Shown: positions 1 to 9,461, counted from the first letter of the stretch. The stretch is 64,000 nt of DNA from Microbacterium arabinogalactanolyticum (GCF_030268005.1 NZ_BRZC01000003.1:62001-126000); one strand, 5' to 3'. The notes: generated by a model not told the origin, from the letters alone. A program made the numbers and translations.

Positions 1-1
1 C

Positions 2-1039
2 TACGCCAGGGCGAACAACCTGCTCAAGGAGAAGGACGACAACCTCTCCGGCGACGACGTGCGCGAGGGTCTGACCGCGGTCATCTCGATCAAGCTCGGC
101 GAGCCGCAGTTCGAGGGCCAGACCAAGACCAAGCTCGGCAACACCGAGGCGAAGGCGTTCGTGCAGAAGGTCGTGAACGATCAGCTGGGCGACTGGTTCG
201 AGCGCAACCCGGCGCAGACGAAGAACATCATCCGCAAGGCGATCGATGCCGCCACTGCGCGCATCGCCGCCCGCAAGGCGCGTGAGACCGCGCGCCGCAA
301 GAGCGTCTTCGAGTCGGCGGCGATGCCGGACAAGCTCAAGGACTGCACCAGCAAGGACCCGTCGATCAGCGAGATCTTCCTGGTGGAGGGTGACTCGGCC
401 GGCGGTTCGGCGGTGCAGGGTCGCGACCCGCACACCCAGGCGATCCTGGCGCTGCGCGGCAAGATCCTCAACGTCGAGCGCGCTCGTCTGGACAAGGCCC
501 TGGGCAACAAGGAGGTCCAGGCGATGATCCAGGCCTTCGGCACGGGCATCGGCGAGGACTTCGACATCGACAAGGCGCGGTACCACAAGATCGTGCTGAT
601 GGCGGATGCCGATGTCGACGGCCAGCACATCACGACGCTGCTGCTGACACTGCTGTTCCGCTACATGCGCGGGCTGATCGAGGCCGGATTCGTGTACCTC
701 GCGATGCCGCCGCTGTACCGCCTGAAGTGGACCAACGCCCCGCACGAGTACGTGTACACCGACGTCGAGCGGGATGCCCTGCTCAAGCACGGCAGCGAGA
801 ACGGCAAGCGCCTGCCCAAGGACGCCGGCATCCAGCGCTACAAGGGTCTCGGTGAGATGAACCCGAAGGAGCTGTGGGAGACCACGATGGATCACACCAC
901 GCGCACCCTTCGCCAGATCACGATCGACGACGCCGCGGCCGCGGACGAGATCTTCAGCGTGCTGATGGGTGAGGACGTCGAGTCGCGACGCACCTTCATC
1001 CAGCGCAACGCCAAGGACGTCCGCTTCCTCGACATCTGA
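2..1039 (+). CDS. gyrB: DNA gyrase subunit B, C-terminal part (5' end outside window)
   Basis: The ATPase/TOPRIM subunit of DNA gyrase, which with GyrA introduces negative supercoils. The frame is open from base 2, so the N-terminal ATPase (GHKL) domain lies before the window; 345 residues remain. Visible are the transducer end, the TOPRIM domain with the EGDSAGGSA motif around residue 123, the metal-binding ADADVDG motif around residue 201, and the C-terminal [15 protein letters not shown] motif typical of bacterial GyrB. It ends in FLDI. gyrA follows 169 bases downstream on the same strand, the usual actinobacterial order near dnaA/dnaN. Identification is secure. Confidence 0.97.
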   Translation, partial: YARANNLLKEKDDNLSGDDVREGLTAVISIKLGEPQFEGQTKTKLGNTEAKAFVQKVVNDQLGDWFERNPAQTKNIIRKAIDAATARIAARKARETARRKSVFESAAMPDKLKDCTSKDPSISEIFLVEGDSAGGSAVQGRDPHTQAILALRGKILNVERARLDKALGNKEVQAMIQAFGTGIGEDFDIDKARYHKIVLMADADVDGQHITTLLLTLLFRYMRGLIEAGFVYLAMPPLYRLKWTNAPHEYVYTDVERDALLKHGSENGKRLPKDAGIQRYKGLGEMNPKELWETTMDHTTRTLRQITIDDAAAADEIFSVLMGEDVESRRTFIQRNAKDVRFLDI

Positions 1040-1112
1040 CCCCCTACTCCTCACCCACCGCTGATCTCGGACAACAGAACACGCACGTAGGACGGAGGAA
1101 TCTTCTCGGAAT

Positions 1113-1157
1113 GAGCATCGGGAGGGGCCCGCGAAGCGGGAGGGAACCCGTTCTGCG
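1113..1157. repeat. Palindrome-containing dispersed repeat between gyrB and gyrA
   Basis: About 45 bases with an inner inverted repeat CCCGCGAAGCGGG. Nearly the same sequence occurs in reverse orientation at 18596-18642, downstream of the rhomboid gene. Two copies in non-coding positions suggest a REP-like interspersed element. It sits inside the 169-base gyrB-gyrA gap, which otherwise shows nothing recognisable except the gyrA ribosome site. Confidence 0.55.
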
Positions 1158-1208
1158 AATGAAGAGAAGATTCCGGAGTCCGGCAGCATCCGGAGAAGAA
1201 GAAAAGAC

Positions 1209-3800
1209 ATGACTGACGAAGAACGCCCCGAGCCGGCCCACGAGCACGGCCGCATCGACCAGGTCGACCTGCAGTCCGAGATGCAGCGCAGCTACCTCGA
1301 CTACGCCATGGCCGTCATCGTCGGCCGCGCGCTGCCCGACGTGCGCGACGGACTCAAGCCCGTGCACCGCCGGGTCATCTACGGCATGTACGACGGCGGG
1401 TTCCGCCCCGACAAGTCGTTCTCGAAGTGCGCCCGCGTGGTCGGCGAGGTCATGGGTCAGTACCACCCGCACGGCGACTCGGCGATCTACGACACCCTCG
1501 TGCGCCTGGTGCAGCCGTGGTCGCTGCGCTACCCGCTGGCCCTCGGCCAGGGCAACTTCGGCTCCCCCGGCAACATGGGCGCCGCGGCTCCGCGGTACAC
1601 CGAGACCAAGATGGCTCCGCTCGCGCTCGAGATGGTGCGCGACATCGAAGAGGAGACCGTCGACTTCTCGCCGAACTACGACGGTCAGACCCAGGAGCCC
1701 GACGTCCTGCCGTCGCGGTTCCCGAACCTGCTCGTCAACGGCTCGATCGGCATCGCGGTCGGCATGGCCACGAACATCCCGCCGCACAACCTCCGTGAGG
1801 TCTCGGCTGCGGCACTGTGGGCTCTGGAGAACCCGGGTCTTCCCCGCGAGGAGCTGCTCGAGGGCCTGATCCAGCGCATCCCCGGGCCGGACTTCCCCAC
1901 CGGCGCGCAGATCCTCGGCACCAAGGGCATCCAGGAGGCGTACCGCACCGGCCGCGGTTCGATCACGATGCGCGCGGTCGTCGAGGTCGAGGAGATCCAG
2001 GGGCGCACCTGCCTGGTCATCACCGAGCTGCCGTACCAGGTCAACCCCGACAACCTCGCGGTGAAGATCGGCGAGCTCGCCCGCGACGGCAAGATCACGG
2101 GCATCGCCGACATCCGCGACGAGTCCTCCGACCGCACCGGTCAGCGCCTGGTGGTCGTGCTCAAGCGCGACGCGGTCGCCAAGGTCGTGCTGAACAACCT
2201 GTACAAGCACACCCAGCTGCAGGACAACTTCGGCGCGAACATGCTCGCGATCGTCGACGGCGTTCCGCGCACACTCGCGCTGGACGGCTTCATCACCAAC
2301 TGGCTGGACCACCAGCTCGATGTGATCGTGCGTCGCACGGGCTTCCGTCTGCGCAAGGCGCAGGCCCGCATGCACATCCTGCAGGGCTACCTGAAGGCAC
2401 TGGATGCCCTCGACGAGGTCATCGCGCTGATCCGCCGCTCCCCCACCGTCGACGAGGCGCGCGAGGGACTGAAGGCGCTGCTCGACATCGACGACGATCA
2501 GGCCCAGGCCATCCTCGACATGCAGCTGCGTCGACTGGCAGCCCTGGAGCGCCAGAAGATCATCGACGAGGCCACCGATCTCGAGGCGAAGATCGCCGAC
2601 TACAAGGACATCATCGCCACCGAGGCGCGCCAGCGCGAGATCGTCCGCACCGAGCTCACCGAGATCGTCGACCGCTTCGGTGACGAGCGCCGCACGCACA
2701 TCCTGCACGGCTTCGACGGCGACATGTCGATGGAGGACCTGATCCCGGTCGAGGAGATGGTCGTCACCATCACCCGCGAGGGGTACATCAAGCGCACCCG
2801 CAGCGACAACTACCGGTCGCAGCACCGTGGCGGCAAGGGCGTGAAGGGTGCGCAGCTGCGCGCCGACGACCTGGTCGAGCACTTCTTCGTCACCACCACG
2901 CACCACTGGCTGCTGTTCTTCACGGACAAGGGCCGGGTGTACCGCACCAAGACGTATGAGGTGCCGGAGGCGGGCCGGGATGCCAAGGGTCAGCACGTCG
3001 CCAACCTTCTGGCCCTGCAGCCCGAGGAGAAGATCGCCCAGGTGCTCGCGATCAGCGATTACCAGGCGAAGGACTACCTGGTGCTGGCCACCCGCGGCGG
3101 CCTGGTGAAGAAGACCCGCCTGGGTGACTACGACACCAACCGTCAGGGCGGTGTCATCGCGATCCGGATGCGCGAGGGCGACGAGCTGGTCAGCGCCGAG
3201 CTCGTGAACGCGGACGAGGACATCCTTCTCATCAGCGCCAAGGGCATGTCGGTCCGCTTCCACGCCACCGACGACGCACTGCGTCCGATGGGCCGTGCGA
3301 CCGAGGGTGTGCGCGGCATGAAGTTCAAGGATGACGAGGACTGCCTGCTCTCGGCATCCATCGTGCACGACGACTCGTACGTCTTCACGGTGACCGACGG
3401 CGGCTACGCCAAGCGCACGACGGTGGGCGAGTACAAGGTTCAGAAGCGCGGCGGGACCGGCATCAAGGTGGCCAAGCTGAGCGACGAGCGCGGTGTTCTG
3501 GCGGGCGGTCTGGTCGTCTCGGAGGACGACGAGGTCTTGGTGGTTCTGTCCAGCGGCAAGGTGGTACGCTCTGCCGTGGCCGAGGTGCCCGCCAAGGGCC
3601 GCGACACCATGGGAGTCGTGTTCGCCCGGATGACGGGCGATGACCGCATCCTCGCCGTGGCACGCAACAGTGAGCGTGCCATCGACGACGAGGACGAGGC
3701 GGATGCAGAGACCTCCGAGCCCCAGACCCCCGAAGCACAGAACCTCGAACCTCAGACCCCCACGGCAGAGTCCCCTGAGGCTGAGACCCCCGAATCCTGA
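1209..3800 (+). CDS. gyrA: DNA gyrase subunit A
   Basis: Breakage-reunion subunit of gyrase, 863 residues, a normal length. The start ATG is preceded by GGAGAAGAAG. The catalytic tyrosine is Tyr130 in AAPRYTE. The quinolone-resistance region reads [10 protein letters not shown] with Ser91 and Asp95 (equivalent to E. coli Ser83 and Asp87), the unmutated residues. The C-terminal beta-pinwheel contains the GyrA box as QHRGGKG near residue 539. An acidic, Pro/Thr-rich tail with degenerate EPQTPE-type repeats follows the pinwheel (about residues 836-863); acidic tails are known to modulate GyrA activity. Co-directional with gyrB. Confidence 0.98.
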   Translation: MTDEERPEPAHEHGRIDQVDLQSEMQRSYLDYAMAVIVGRALPDVRDGLKPVHRRVIYGMYDGGFRPDKSFSKCARVVGEVMGQYHPHGDSAIYDTLVRLVQPWSLRYPLALGQGNFGSPGNMGAAAPRYTETKMAPLALEMVRDIEEETVDFSPNYDGQTQEPDVLPSRFPNLLVNGSIGIAVGMATNIPPHNLREVSAAALWALENPGLPREELLEGLIQRIPGPDFPTGAQILGTKGIQEAYRTGRGSITMRAVVEVEEIQGRTCLVITELPYQVNPDNLAVKIGELARDGKITGIADIRDESSDRTGQRLVVVLKRDAVAKVVLNNLYKHTQLQDNFGANMLAIVDGVPRTLALDGFITNWLDHQLDVIVRRTGFRLRKAQARMHILQGYLKALDALDEVIALIRRSPTVDEAREGLKALLDIDDDQAQAILDMQLRRLAALERQKIIDEATDLEAKIADYKDIIATEARQREIVRTELTEIVDRFGDERRTHILHGFDGDMSMEDLIPVEEMVVTITREGYIKRTRSDNYRSQHRGGKGVKGAQLRADDLVEHFFVTTTHHWLLFFTDKGRVYRTKTYEVPEAGRDAKGQHVANLLALQPEEKIAQVLAISDYQAKDYLVLATRGGLVKKTRLGDYDTNRQGGVIAIRMREGDELVSAELVNADEDILLISAKGMSVRFHATDDALRPMGRATEGVRGMKFKDDEDCLLSASIVHDDSYVFTVTDGGYAKRTTVGEYKVQKRGGTGIKVAKLSDERGVLAGGLVVSEDDEVLVVLSSGKVVRSAVAEVPAKGRDTMGVVFARMTGDDRILAVARNSERAIDDEDEADAETSEPQTPEAQNLEPQTPTAESPEAETPES

Positions 3801-3820
3801 CTACCGAAGAGAGCTGACCG

Positions 3821-4225
3821 ATGAGCACAGTCGCAGACAAGCTGGCGAAGAAGTCCACCCGACGCACCGGTGGCAAGCAGGTGCGGCTGCGCCTGGTCTA
3901 CGTCGACTTCTGGTCTGCGGTGAAGCTGTCGTTCCTGGGTGCCGTGGCACTGGCGATCGTCACGATGGTGTCGTTCTTCCTGGTGTTCATGGTGCTGCAG
4001 GCGACCGGCGTGCTCACCCAGACCAGTGACTTCCTGGACAAGATCACCGATGGCTCCATCGACCTGACGAGTCTGGTCGGACTGCCGCAGGTGATGGCGT
4101 TCGGCGCGGTCGTCGCGATCCTGAACCTGATCGTCTTCACGGTGCTCGGCGCGGTGATCGCGGGCATCTACAACCTGGCGGTCAAGGTGACGGGCGGCCT
4201 GCTCGTCGGGTTCATGTCGAACTGA
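3821..4225 (+). CDS. DUF3566 membrane protein
   Basis: A 134-residue protein with an N-terminal basic segment (KKSTRRTGGKQ), a hydrophobic segment at about 33-60 and a second at about 87-118. This matches the actinobacterial DUF3566 family, which is normally found directly after gyrA. The function of the family is unknown. It starts 20 bases after the gyrA stop and is probably co-transcribed with it; a strong terminator follows immediately. Confidence 0.88.
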   Translation: MSTVADKLAKKSTRRTGGKQVRLRLVYVDFWSAVKLSFLGAVALAIVTMVSFFLVFMVLQATGVLTQTSDFLDKITDGSIDLTSLVGLPQVMAFGAVVAILNLIVFTVLGAVIAGIYNLAVKVTGGLLVGFMSN

Positions 4226-4233
4226 GTTGCGTT

Positions 4234-4272
4234 CGAAGAACGCCCCTTCCTTTCGGGAAGGGGCGTTCTTCG
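4234..4272 (+). terminator. Intrinsic terminator after the gyrA/DUF3566 unit
   Basis: Perfect 17-bp stem (CGAAGAACGCCCCTTCC and its complement) with a TTTC-type loop, beginning nine bases after the DUF3566 stop codon. Confidence 0.85.
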
Positions 4273-4386
4273 TCTGGTGCGTCGGAGGCGGGGAGGTTCC
4301 TGTTCCGCGACAGCGCGATCGACGCGGACACCGCCGTGCGGATCGTCGACGAGGTGCTGATCCCCCTGCTCACGGACGCCCGCTGA
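4273..4386 (+). pseudogene. Possible C-terminal coding remnant
   Basis: A short plus-strand frame reads through to TGA at 4384 and translates to a protein-like tail including DTAVRIVDEVLIPLLTDAR. It has no start codon or ribosome site and begins inside the preceding terminator, so it looks like the leftover 3' end of a gene removed by deletion. The helical tail could be from a TetR-like regulator, but this is only a guess. The DNA also contains a CGGGGAGGTTCC string shared with the repeat at 18574. Confidence 0.3.
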
Positions 4387-4440
4387 GTGGCATCCGCTCC
4401 AGAAAGTGGCATCCGCTCCACAGATCGATGGAGCGGATGC
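4387..4440. repeat. Direct and inverted GTGGCATCCGCTCC repeats
   Basis: GTGGCATCCGCTCC occurs at 4387-4400 and 4406-4419, and the inverted form TGGAGCGGATGC at 4429-4440. The second copy and the inverted copy can pair into a hairpin. It lies just beyond the stop codon of the minus-strand VIT1 gene and may be its terminator or a small interspersed element. Confidence 0.5.
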
Positions 4441-4465
4441 CTGAAAAGGGAGCGGATCCGGAGCG

Positions 4466-5179
4466 CTAGACGACTCCGGTCGTACCCAGCAGCGTGCCGA
4501 TCAGCCAGGTCGCGAGCAGCGCGAGGGCGCCGCCGATGACGAGGCGCAGCGAGGCCCGGACCGGGCTCGCCCCGCCGACCTTCGCCGAGACGTAGCCGGT
4601 GAGGGCGAGGGCGACCAGCACGGCGAGGAACGTGATCGGCACCCGCACGGCGGGAGGCGGAAGCAGGATGGCCAGCAGCGGCAGCAGCGCCCCGATCGTG
4701 AACGAGATGGCCGAGGAGATCGCGGCGTGCCACGGGTTGACCAGGTCGTCCTGATCGATGCCGAGCTCCACCTCGAGGTGAGCGGCCAGCGCATCGTGCT
4801 CGGTGAGCTCCACCGCCACCTGCCGTGCGGTCTCCTCGCTCAGGCCGCGGTCGCGGTAGAGCTGGGTCAGCTCGTCGAGCTCCTGCTCCGGCATGGTGCG
4901 CAGCTCTTCGCGCTCCTTGTGGATCAGGGCCCGTTCCGTGTCGCGCTGGCTGCTCACCGACACGTACTCGCCGAGCGCCATCGAGATCGCGCCGCCGACC
5001 AGGCCGGCGAGGCCCGCGATCAGCAGCGCCGCGTTGTCGGTCGTCGCGCCCGCGACACCCACCACCAGGGACGCCACCGAGACGATCCCGTCGTTGGCGC
5101 CGAGCACGCCTGCTCGCAGCCAGTTCAGTCTCTGACCGAGGCCCGCTCCGTGCGGCTCGTCAGGATGCGCATCCGTCAT
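4466..5179 (-). CDS. VIT1/CCC1 family transporter
   Basis: A 237-residue membrane protein of the vacuolar iron transporter / CCC1 family, which moves Fe2+ or Mn2+. The N-terminal region has the family pattern LRAGVLGANDGIVSVASL followed by a second segment and ALGEYVSVSSQ. A charged stretch at about 85-145 (ERALIHKEREELRTMPEQEL) is the cytosolic metal-binding domain, and three hydrophobic segments follow at about 155-235. The start is the ATG at 5179 (MTDAHPDE); an upstream in-frame ATG would add an unlikely 37-residue extension. Monocistronic by position. Confidence 0.9.
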   Translation of the reverse strand: MTDAHPDEPHGAGLGQRLNWLRAGVLGANDGIVSVASLVVGVAGATTDNAALLIAGLAGLVGGAISMALGEYVSVSSQRDTERALIHKEREELRTMPEQELDELTQLYRDRGLSEETARQVAVELTEHDALAAHLEVELGIDQDDLVNPWHAAISSAISFTIGALLPLLAILLPPPAVRVPITFLAVLVALALTGYVSAKVGGASPVRASLRLVIGGALALLATWLIGTLLGTTGVV

Positions 5180-5262
5180 GGTGCCAGTGTAGGGAAAACC
5201 CGAATCGGGGTCTCTGGTCAGCCCCGTGTCAATGATTTCCTCATGACCGTAGCGTGGATGCC

Positions 5263-6684
5263 ATGACCACGAATCCGACTTCCCCGGCACCGGGCCAGGG
5301 CACCGCGCCCACCGCCCCGGAAGCGCCGGTGCCGCCCGCGGCGCAGGTTCCGCCGACGGCCCCCGTCCCTCCGACGGCCCCCGTCCCTCCGACGGCCCCC
5401 GTCCCGCCGGTCGCGCCGGCGTCCGCTCCCGCGAAGGATGCCGACCGCCCGCCGCTGCGCATCGTCCTCACCGTCCTCGAACTCGCCGCACTCGGCGCCG
5501 TGGGCACGGCCGTCTTCGCCGTGCTCACCGCGACCCTCGGCATCGGCCTCGGCATGCTGTTCGTGTTCGGCATCGGCATCTTCGTGCTGCTCGCACTGGT
5601 CTACGGACTCTACGGGGTCGCCTGGTTCGAGGTGCGCCGCGTCGACGGCCTGTACGGCGGGAACCTTCCCGACCTGCAGTGGCGTCCCCGCACCCATCCG
5701 GGCTTCGGGGGGTGGCTCCGCAACGTCCTGCGGCAGTCCGTCGACGGCCGCATGTGGCGGGCGCTGCTCAACTTCGTGCTCGGATGCATCGCCGGCACGC
5801 TCGTGCTGCGCCTGTTCTGGGGCGTGATCTGGTCGGCCTTCACCGCGTTCGCCCCGCTTTCCGGGCGCTCCACGGTCGAGGGGCCGTTCGGCTCGATGGT
5901 CGCCGCGCCCTGGGCGCCGCTGGTCGGCATCCTCGGCGTGCTCGCCGCCGCTGCCGGCATCCTCGGTCTCGCCCTGCTTCATCGCCTGCTCAGCCGCGCT
6001 CTCGTCATGCCGAACCGGGAGGCCGAGCTGACCGCGCAGGTGCGCACCACCTCGGCGCAGCGTGAGGGCGCCGTCCGGGCCGCCGAGCTCGAGCGCACCC
6101 GCATCGAGCGCGACCTGCACGACGGCGTCCAGCCTCGGCTGGTCTCCGTGGGCATGACCCTGGGCCTGGCCCAGCAGAAGATCGACACCGACCCCGCCGC
6201 CGCGAAGGCCCTGATCGACGAGGCGCACACCTCCACCAAGGCCGCCATCACCGAACTGCGCCAGCTCGCGCGCGGCATCCACACCTCCGTGCTGGACGAC
6301 CGCGGCCTGGACGCCGCACTCTCCGCCCTGGCGAGCCGCTCGCACATCCCCGTGCAGCTCGACGTGCGGATCGACGCCGGGACGACCGACTCCGGAGCCG
6401 GATGCCGGGACGCCGAGGCCGCGATCTACTTCGCCATCGCCGAGTCGCTGACCAACGCCGCCAAGCACTCCAGGGCCAGCGAATGCCGCGTGGTCGTGCG
6501 CAGCCGCGACGGCGGCCTGTGGGCGCGCGTCGAGGACAACGGCATGGGCGGCGCGCAGGTGCAGCCCGGAGGCGGACTCGACGGCATCACCAACCGCATC
6601 CTCGCCGCCGGCGGGACCTTCCGCCTGGACAGCCCCGCGGGCGGTCCCACCAGCCTGGAGGTGACGGTGCCGTGCGCATCCTGA
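5263..6684 (+). CDS. Two-component sensor histidine kinase (HisKA_3 type)
   Basis: A 473-residue sensor kinase. The N-terminus is Pro/Ala-rich with three PPTAPV-type repeats encoded by an 18-bp tandem DNA repeat (about 5353-5405). Hydrophobic segments occur near residues 66-110, 175-200 and 215-240, then a linker and the dimerisation box ERDLHDG with phospho-acceptor His286, typical of NarL/LuxR-coupled kinases. The C-terminal ATPase region has AESLTNAAKHS (N box) and VEDNGMGG (G1). It reads with the response regulator 52 bases downstream. The start is the ATG at 5263; a GTG nine bases earlier is possible. The signal is unknown, though the DUF4097 partner suggests envelope stress. Confidence 0.9.
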   Translation: MTTNPTSPAPGQGTAPTAPEAPVPPAAQVPPTAPVPPTAPVPPTAPVPPVAPASAPAKDADRPPLRIVLTVLELAALGAVGTAVFAVLTATLGIGLGMLFVFGIGIFVLLALVYGLYGVAWFEVRRVDGLYGGNLPDLQWRPRTHPGFGGWLRNVLRQSVDGRMWRALLNFVLGCIAGTLVLRLFWGVIWSAFTAFAPLSGRSTVEGPFGSMVAAPWAPLVGILGVLAAAAGILGLALLHRLLSRALVMPNREAELTAQVRTTSAQREGAVRAAELERTRIERDLHDGVQPRLVSVGMTLGLAQQKIDTDPAAAKALIDEAHTSTKAAITELRQLARGIHTSVLDDRGLDAALSALASRSHIPVQLDVRIDAGTTDSGAGCRDAEAAIYFAIAESLTNAAKHSRASECRVVVRSRDGGLWARVEDNGMGGAQVQPGGGLDGITNRILAAGGTFRLDSPAGGPTSLEVTVPCAS

Positions 6685-6736
6685 TCTGCCCGACCCTGAA
6701 CCAGCACCGGTGGCCTGAGAACGAGGAGGTGGCGTG

Positions 6737-7423
6737 ATGCGGATCCTCATCTGCGAGGACTCGGTCCTCCTCCGCGAAGGGCTCGTCCGCCTGCTCGAGG
6801 ACGCCGGCCACGAGGTGGTCGCCGCCCTCCCCGACACCGACGGCCTCATGGACGCGGTGGTCGACACGGACCCCGAACTCTGCATCCTCGACGTCAGGCT
6901 CCCGCCGACGTTCACGGACGAGGGCATCCGGGCGGCCCTGGCGATCCGCGCCGGGCATCCGTCCCTCCCCCTCCTCGTGCTGTCCCAGTACGTGGAGGAG
7001 CGCTACGCGAGCGACCTCATCGCCGCGCAGGGCGGGGCGCTGGGGTATCTGCTCAAGGACCGGGTCGCCGATGTGGCCGAGTTCATCGAGTCGGTGCAGC
7101 GCATCGCATCCGGTGCCACCGTGCTCGACCCCGAGGTGGTCGCGCAACTGCTGACGCGCCGCAATCGCGACGAGCGGATGCTGCGCCTGACGGATCGCGA
7201 GCGCACCGTGCTCGCGCTGATCGCCGAGGGCAAGTCCAACGGCGCGATCGCCGCCCTGCTGTTCCTCAGCGAGGCCAGCATCGAGAAGCACATCACCGCC
7301 ATCTTCCAGAAGCTCGGGCTCGAGCCGGAGGACGGCAACCGGCGGGTGCTGGCAGCACTCGCGCACATCGAGAACACCGGCGTCGCGGACGCCGGGAACG
7401 ACTATCAGGGAGGCGTCCGATGA
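6737..7423 (+). CDS. NarL/LuxR-family response regulator
   Basis: A 228-residue regulator. The receiver domain carries the acidic pair at Glu/Asp 8-9 (ICEDS), phospho-acceptor Asp52 (CILDVRLPP) and the conserved Lys in LLKDRV. The C-terminal LuxR-type helix-turn-helix begins LTDRERTVLALIAEGKSNGAIA. The sequence ACGAGGAGGT precedes the start. It is the cognate partner of the upstream histidine kinase, and its 3' end overlaps the next gene by four bases (ATGA), so the three genes form one operon. Confidence 0.95.
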   Translation: MRILICEDSVLLREGLVRLLEDAGHEVVAALPDTDGLMDAVVDTDPELCILDVRLPPTFTDEGIRAALAIRAGHPSLPLLVLSQYVEERYASDLIAAQGGALGYLLKDRVADVAEFIESVQRIASGATVLDPEVVAQLLTRRNRDERMLRLTDRERTVLALIAEGKSNGAIAALLFLSEASIEKHITAIFQKLGLEPEDGNRRVLAALAHIENTGVADAGNDYQGGVR

Positions 7424-8232
7424 ACGGCGCGACGAAGAAGACCGTGGGAGCACTCACCGTGGTGCTGGCGGTGTGCGGCGGCGTGGTGCTGCTGGGCACC
7501 GGGGCCGGGGCGGCGTTCGCCGGCGTGCAGCAGGTGTCGTCGCAGGAGGGCGGCACGACGCGGCAGGACGTGCAGGGCGTCACCTCCCTGGATCTCGAGG
7601 TCGGCGCCGCCGACATGACCATTGAGTTCCGGGAGGGAGTCACCGAGGCCCGCCTGGAGATCGAGCAGGGCTCGGAGCAGGACTGGTCGCTGCGGCGCGA
7701 TGATGACGAGCTCAAGGTGCGCGGCCCGGGGAGCGGCTTCGACTGGTTCCGGCCGGACTGGCTGCGCGGCGAGCAGCAGGCCACGCTCGTGCTGCCCGAG
7801 TCGCTGCTCGGCATCGACGCCGATCTCACCCTTCAGGCGGGATCGCTGAGCGTGGACGGTGAGTTCGGCGAGCTGGATCTGGACATCAACGCCGGGGCGC
7901 TCACCGTGCAGGGCGCGGCGAGGGAACTGGATGTCCAGGTGAACGCCGGCCGTGCGGACATCGACCTGCGTGACGTGCGGACCGCGGAGTACACGGTGAA
8001 CGCGGGCCGCGTCACCGCAGAGCTCCAGTCCGTTCCGGACGAGGTCTCGATCGACCTCACCGCCGGCCGGCTGGACCTCACCGTGCCGGACGGGTCGTAC
8101 GCCCTGCGTCATCAGGCGACGGCCGGAACTCTGGAGAGCGACCTGGTGCAGGACCCCTCCAGCACGCACCGGATCCAGGCCGACGTGTCGGCCGGAACCG
8201 TCACCCTGAGCCCCGGAGGCGCCGCGGAGTGA
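7420..8232 (+). CDS. DUF4097-family beta-strand repeat protein, membrane anchored
   Basis: 270 residues. A signal/anchor segment at about 9-35 (LTVVLAVCGGVVLLGTGAGA) is followed by an exported domain of repeated beta strands (LDLEVGAADMTIEF, LDLDINAGALTVQG, YTVNAGRVTAELQ), the pattern of DUF4097/DUF4098 right-handed helix proteins. The start ATG overlaps the stop of the response regulator. Such proteins often accompany two-component systems or anti-sigma factors; the molecular role is not known. Confidence 0.82.
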   Translation: MNGATKKTVGALTVVLAVCGGVVLLGTGAGAAFAGVQQVSSQEGGTTRQDVQGVTSLDLEVGAADMTIEFREGVTEARLEIEQGSEQDWSLRRDDDELKVRGPGSGFDWFRPDWLRGEQQATLVLPESLLGIDADLTLQAGSLSVDGEFGELDLDINAGALTVQGAARELDVQVNAGRADIDLRDVRTAEYTVNAGRVTAELQSVPDEVSIDLTAGRLDLTVPDGSYALRHQATAGTLESDLVQDPSSTHRIQADVSAGTVTLSPGGAAE

Positions 8233-8241
8233 ATCGGAAAC

Positions 8242-8265
8242 GCCCGGCCTGCACGCAGGCCGGGC
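8242..8265 (+). terminator. Intrinsic terminator of the two-component operon
   Basis: An 11-bp perfect stem GCCCGGCCTGC with a two-base loop, ten bases after the DUF4097 stop and followed by a T-containing tract (CGATTCGCTTTT). Confidence 0.75.
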
Positions 8266-8313
8266 TCGATTCGCTTTTCCTCAGCTTCATCCGGTAAAGT
8301 CTTGGAGGTTGAC

Positions 8314-8387
8314 GGGGCTATAGCTCAGGCGGTTAGAGCGCTTCACTGATAATGAAGAGGTCCCAGGTTCAAGTCCTGGTAGCCCCA
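8314..8387 (+). tRNA. tRNA-Ile (GAT)
   Basis: A 74-base cloverleaf: acceptor GGGGCTA pairs with TAGCCCC, the T arm is CCAGG-TTCAAGT-CCTGG, and the anticodon GAT is at 8348-8350. CCA is not encoded. It lies 25 bases before tRNA-Ala, the standard pair downstream of gyrA in actinobacteria. Confidence 0.97.
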
Positions 8388-8412
8388 CACATTCCCTCGA
8401 GGAATCCCCTTC

Positions 8413-8485
8413 GGGGCCTTAGCTCAGTTGGTAGAGCGCCTGCTTTGCAAGCAGGATGTCAGGAGTTCGAATCTCCTAGGCTCCA
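8413..8485 (+). tRNA. tRNA-Ala (TGC)
   Basis: A 73-base cloverleaf with acceptor GGGGCCT pairing AGGCTCC (one G-T), D-loop AGCTCAGTTGGTAGAGC, anticodon TGC at 8446-8448 and T arm AGGAG-TTCGAAT-CTCCT. CCA is not encoded. Probably co-transcribed with tRNA-Ile. Confidence 0.97.
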
Positions 8486-8491
8486 CAGATC

Positions 8492-8517
8492 AAGACCCTG
8501 GCTTCTGCCGGGGTCTT
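8492..8517 (+). terminator. Intrinsic terminator after the tRNA pair
   Basis: Stem AAGACCCTGGC / GCCGGGGTCTT (one wobble) with a TTCT loop, followed by TCTGGTTT. Confidence 0.8.
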
Positions 8518-8555
8518 TCTGGTTTCGCGGCGGAACCTTCACGTATCCTTCCGGC

Positions 8556-8900
8556 ATGACTCCTGCGCAGGAAGAACTCGTCGAGCGGATCCGCGACTTG
8601 ATCGCCGACGAGCCGGTTCAGCGCGAGGTGTCGATGTTCGGCGATCACTGCATCCTGGTGAACGACAAGATGATCGTCGGCGCGGAGAAGGACGGCGGTC
8701 TGCTGGTGCGGGTCTCCGCCGACCGGAATGATGAGCTCGTTCTGCGAGCGGGCGCGAGGCAGGCGGTGATGGGTCCCGGCCGGGAGATGGGGCAGGGGTG
8801 GATCACGGTGGATGCCGGCGAGCTGGATGAGGAGCAGCTGGCCTTCTGGGTCGATGCCGCCCTGGAGAACAACGCGGCGGTCACCGGCATCGGCCGCTGA
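8556..8900 (+). CDS. TfoX N-terminal domain protein
   Basis: A 114-residue protein with the TfoX-N pattern: REVSMFGDHCILVNDKMIVG, then LLVRVSADRNDELV and a glycine-rich turn before WITVDAGEL. It is the stand-alone N-terminal domain; in gammaproteobacteria TfoX regulates competence, but the role of single-domain actinobacterial proteins is unknown. The start at 8556 is preceded only seven bases away by a TATCCT -10-like box, suggesting a leaderless message; upstream in-frame codons lie inside the tRNA genes and cannot be coding. Confidence 0.8.
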   Translation: MTPAQEELVERIRDLIADEPVQREVSMFGDHCILVNDKMIVGAEKDGGLLVRVSADRNDELVLRAGARQAVMGPGREMGQGWITVDAGELDEEQLAFWVDAALENNAAVTGIGR

Positions 8901-8906
8901 CCGGCC

Positions 8907-9461
8907 TCACCCTGCGCGCAGGATCTCGACGGCCCGGCCGACGCGCCGCGCGAGTCCCTCTACGCTGCCCTCGGGCAGGTCATCGACCGGCCACCACGCG
9001 ACGCTCTCGCTCTCGTCGCTGGCGACGGGCATCGCATCCGGCTCAGCGCGGAACGCGTAGCCGACGTCCCAGTGCACCCGGCAGGTACCGAATCGCGACG
9101 AGAGGGCGTGCCGGTCGAGGTCGACGGGGGTGCCGAGCAGGGGTGTGAGTGCGTCCAGCCCGCTCTCCTCGCGGGCCTCGCGCAGCGCGGCATCGGCCAG
9201 CGACGCATCGGACTGCTCGAGGTGACCGCCCAGCTGCACCCAGAAGCGCCCTTTCCCGTGGAAGCAGAGCAGCACGTGCTCCAGCGCCGCGTCGAAGAGG
9301 AGCGCGCTCGCCGTCAGGTGCTGGGCCGTCGACGTCTCACGGTGCGCGTGCGCGGGATCGTCGGCGAAGTCCACGTACTCCTGCCACAGGGTCCGATCGG
9401 CCTCCCGGAGCGGAGTCCACGAGCGGAGGGCGGCGGCGGAATCCTCGGCGACGGTCACCAC
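8907..9461 (-). CDS. NUDIX hydrolase
   Basis: 184 residues with a NUDIX box: GGHLEQSD...REAREESGL at about residues 77-101 (the first acidic residue after the glycine is Asp rather than Glu). The family hydrolyses nucleoside diphosphates linked to other groups; the substrate cannot be told. The C-terminal region VAWWPVDDLPEGS is typical of the fold. It is convergent with the TfoX-N gene, leaving six bases between them. Confidence 0.88.
   Translation of the reverse strand: MVTVAEDSAAALRSWTPLREADRTLWQEYVDFADDPAHAHRETSTAQHLTASALLFDAALEHVLLCFHGKGRFWVQLGGHLEQSDASLADAALREAREESGLDALTPLLGTPVDLDRHALSSRFGTCRVHWDVGYAFRAEPDAMPVASDESESVAWWPVDDLPEGSVEGLARRVGRAVEILRAG

Noticed and set aside
1044..3368. A 774-codon frame antisense to gyrA
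   Set aside because: Composition is His/Asp/Leu/Val-rich with no domain, fully opposite to an obvious gyrA; typical antisense frame of high-GC genes.
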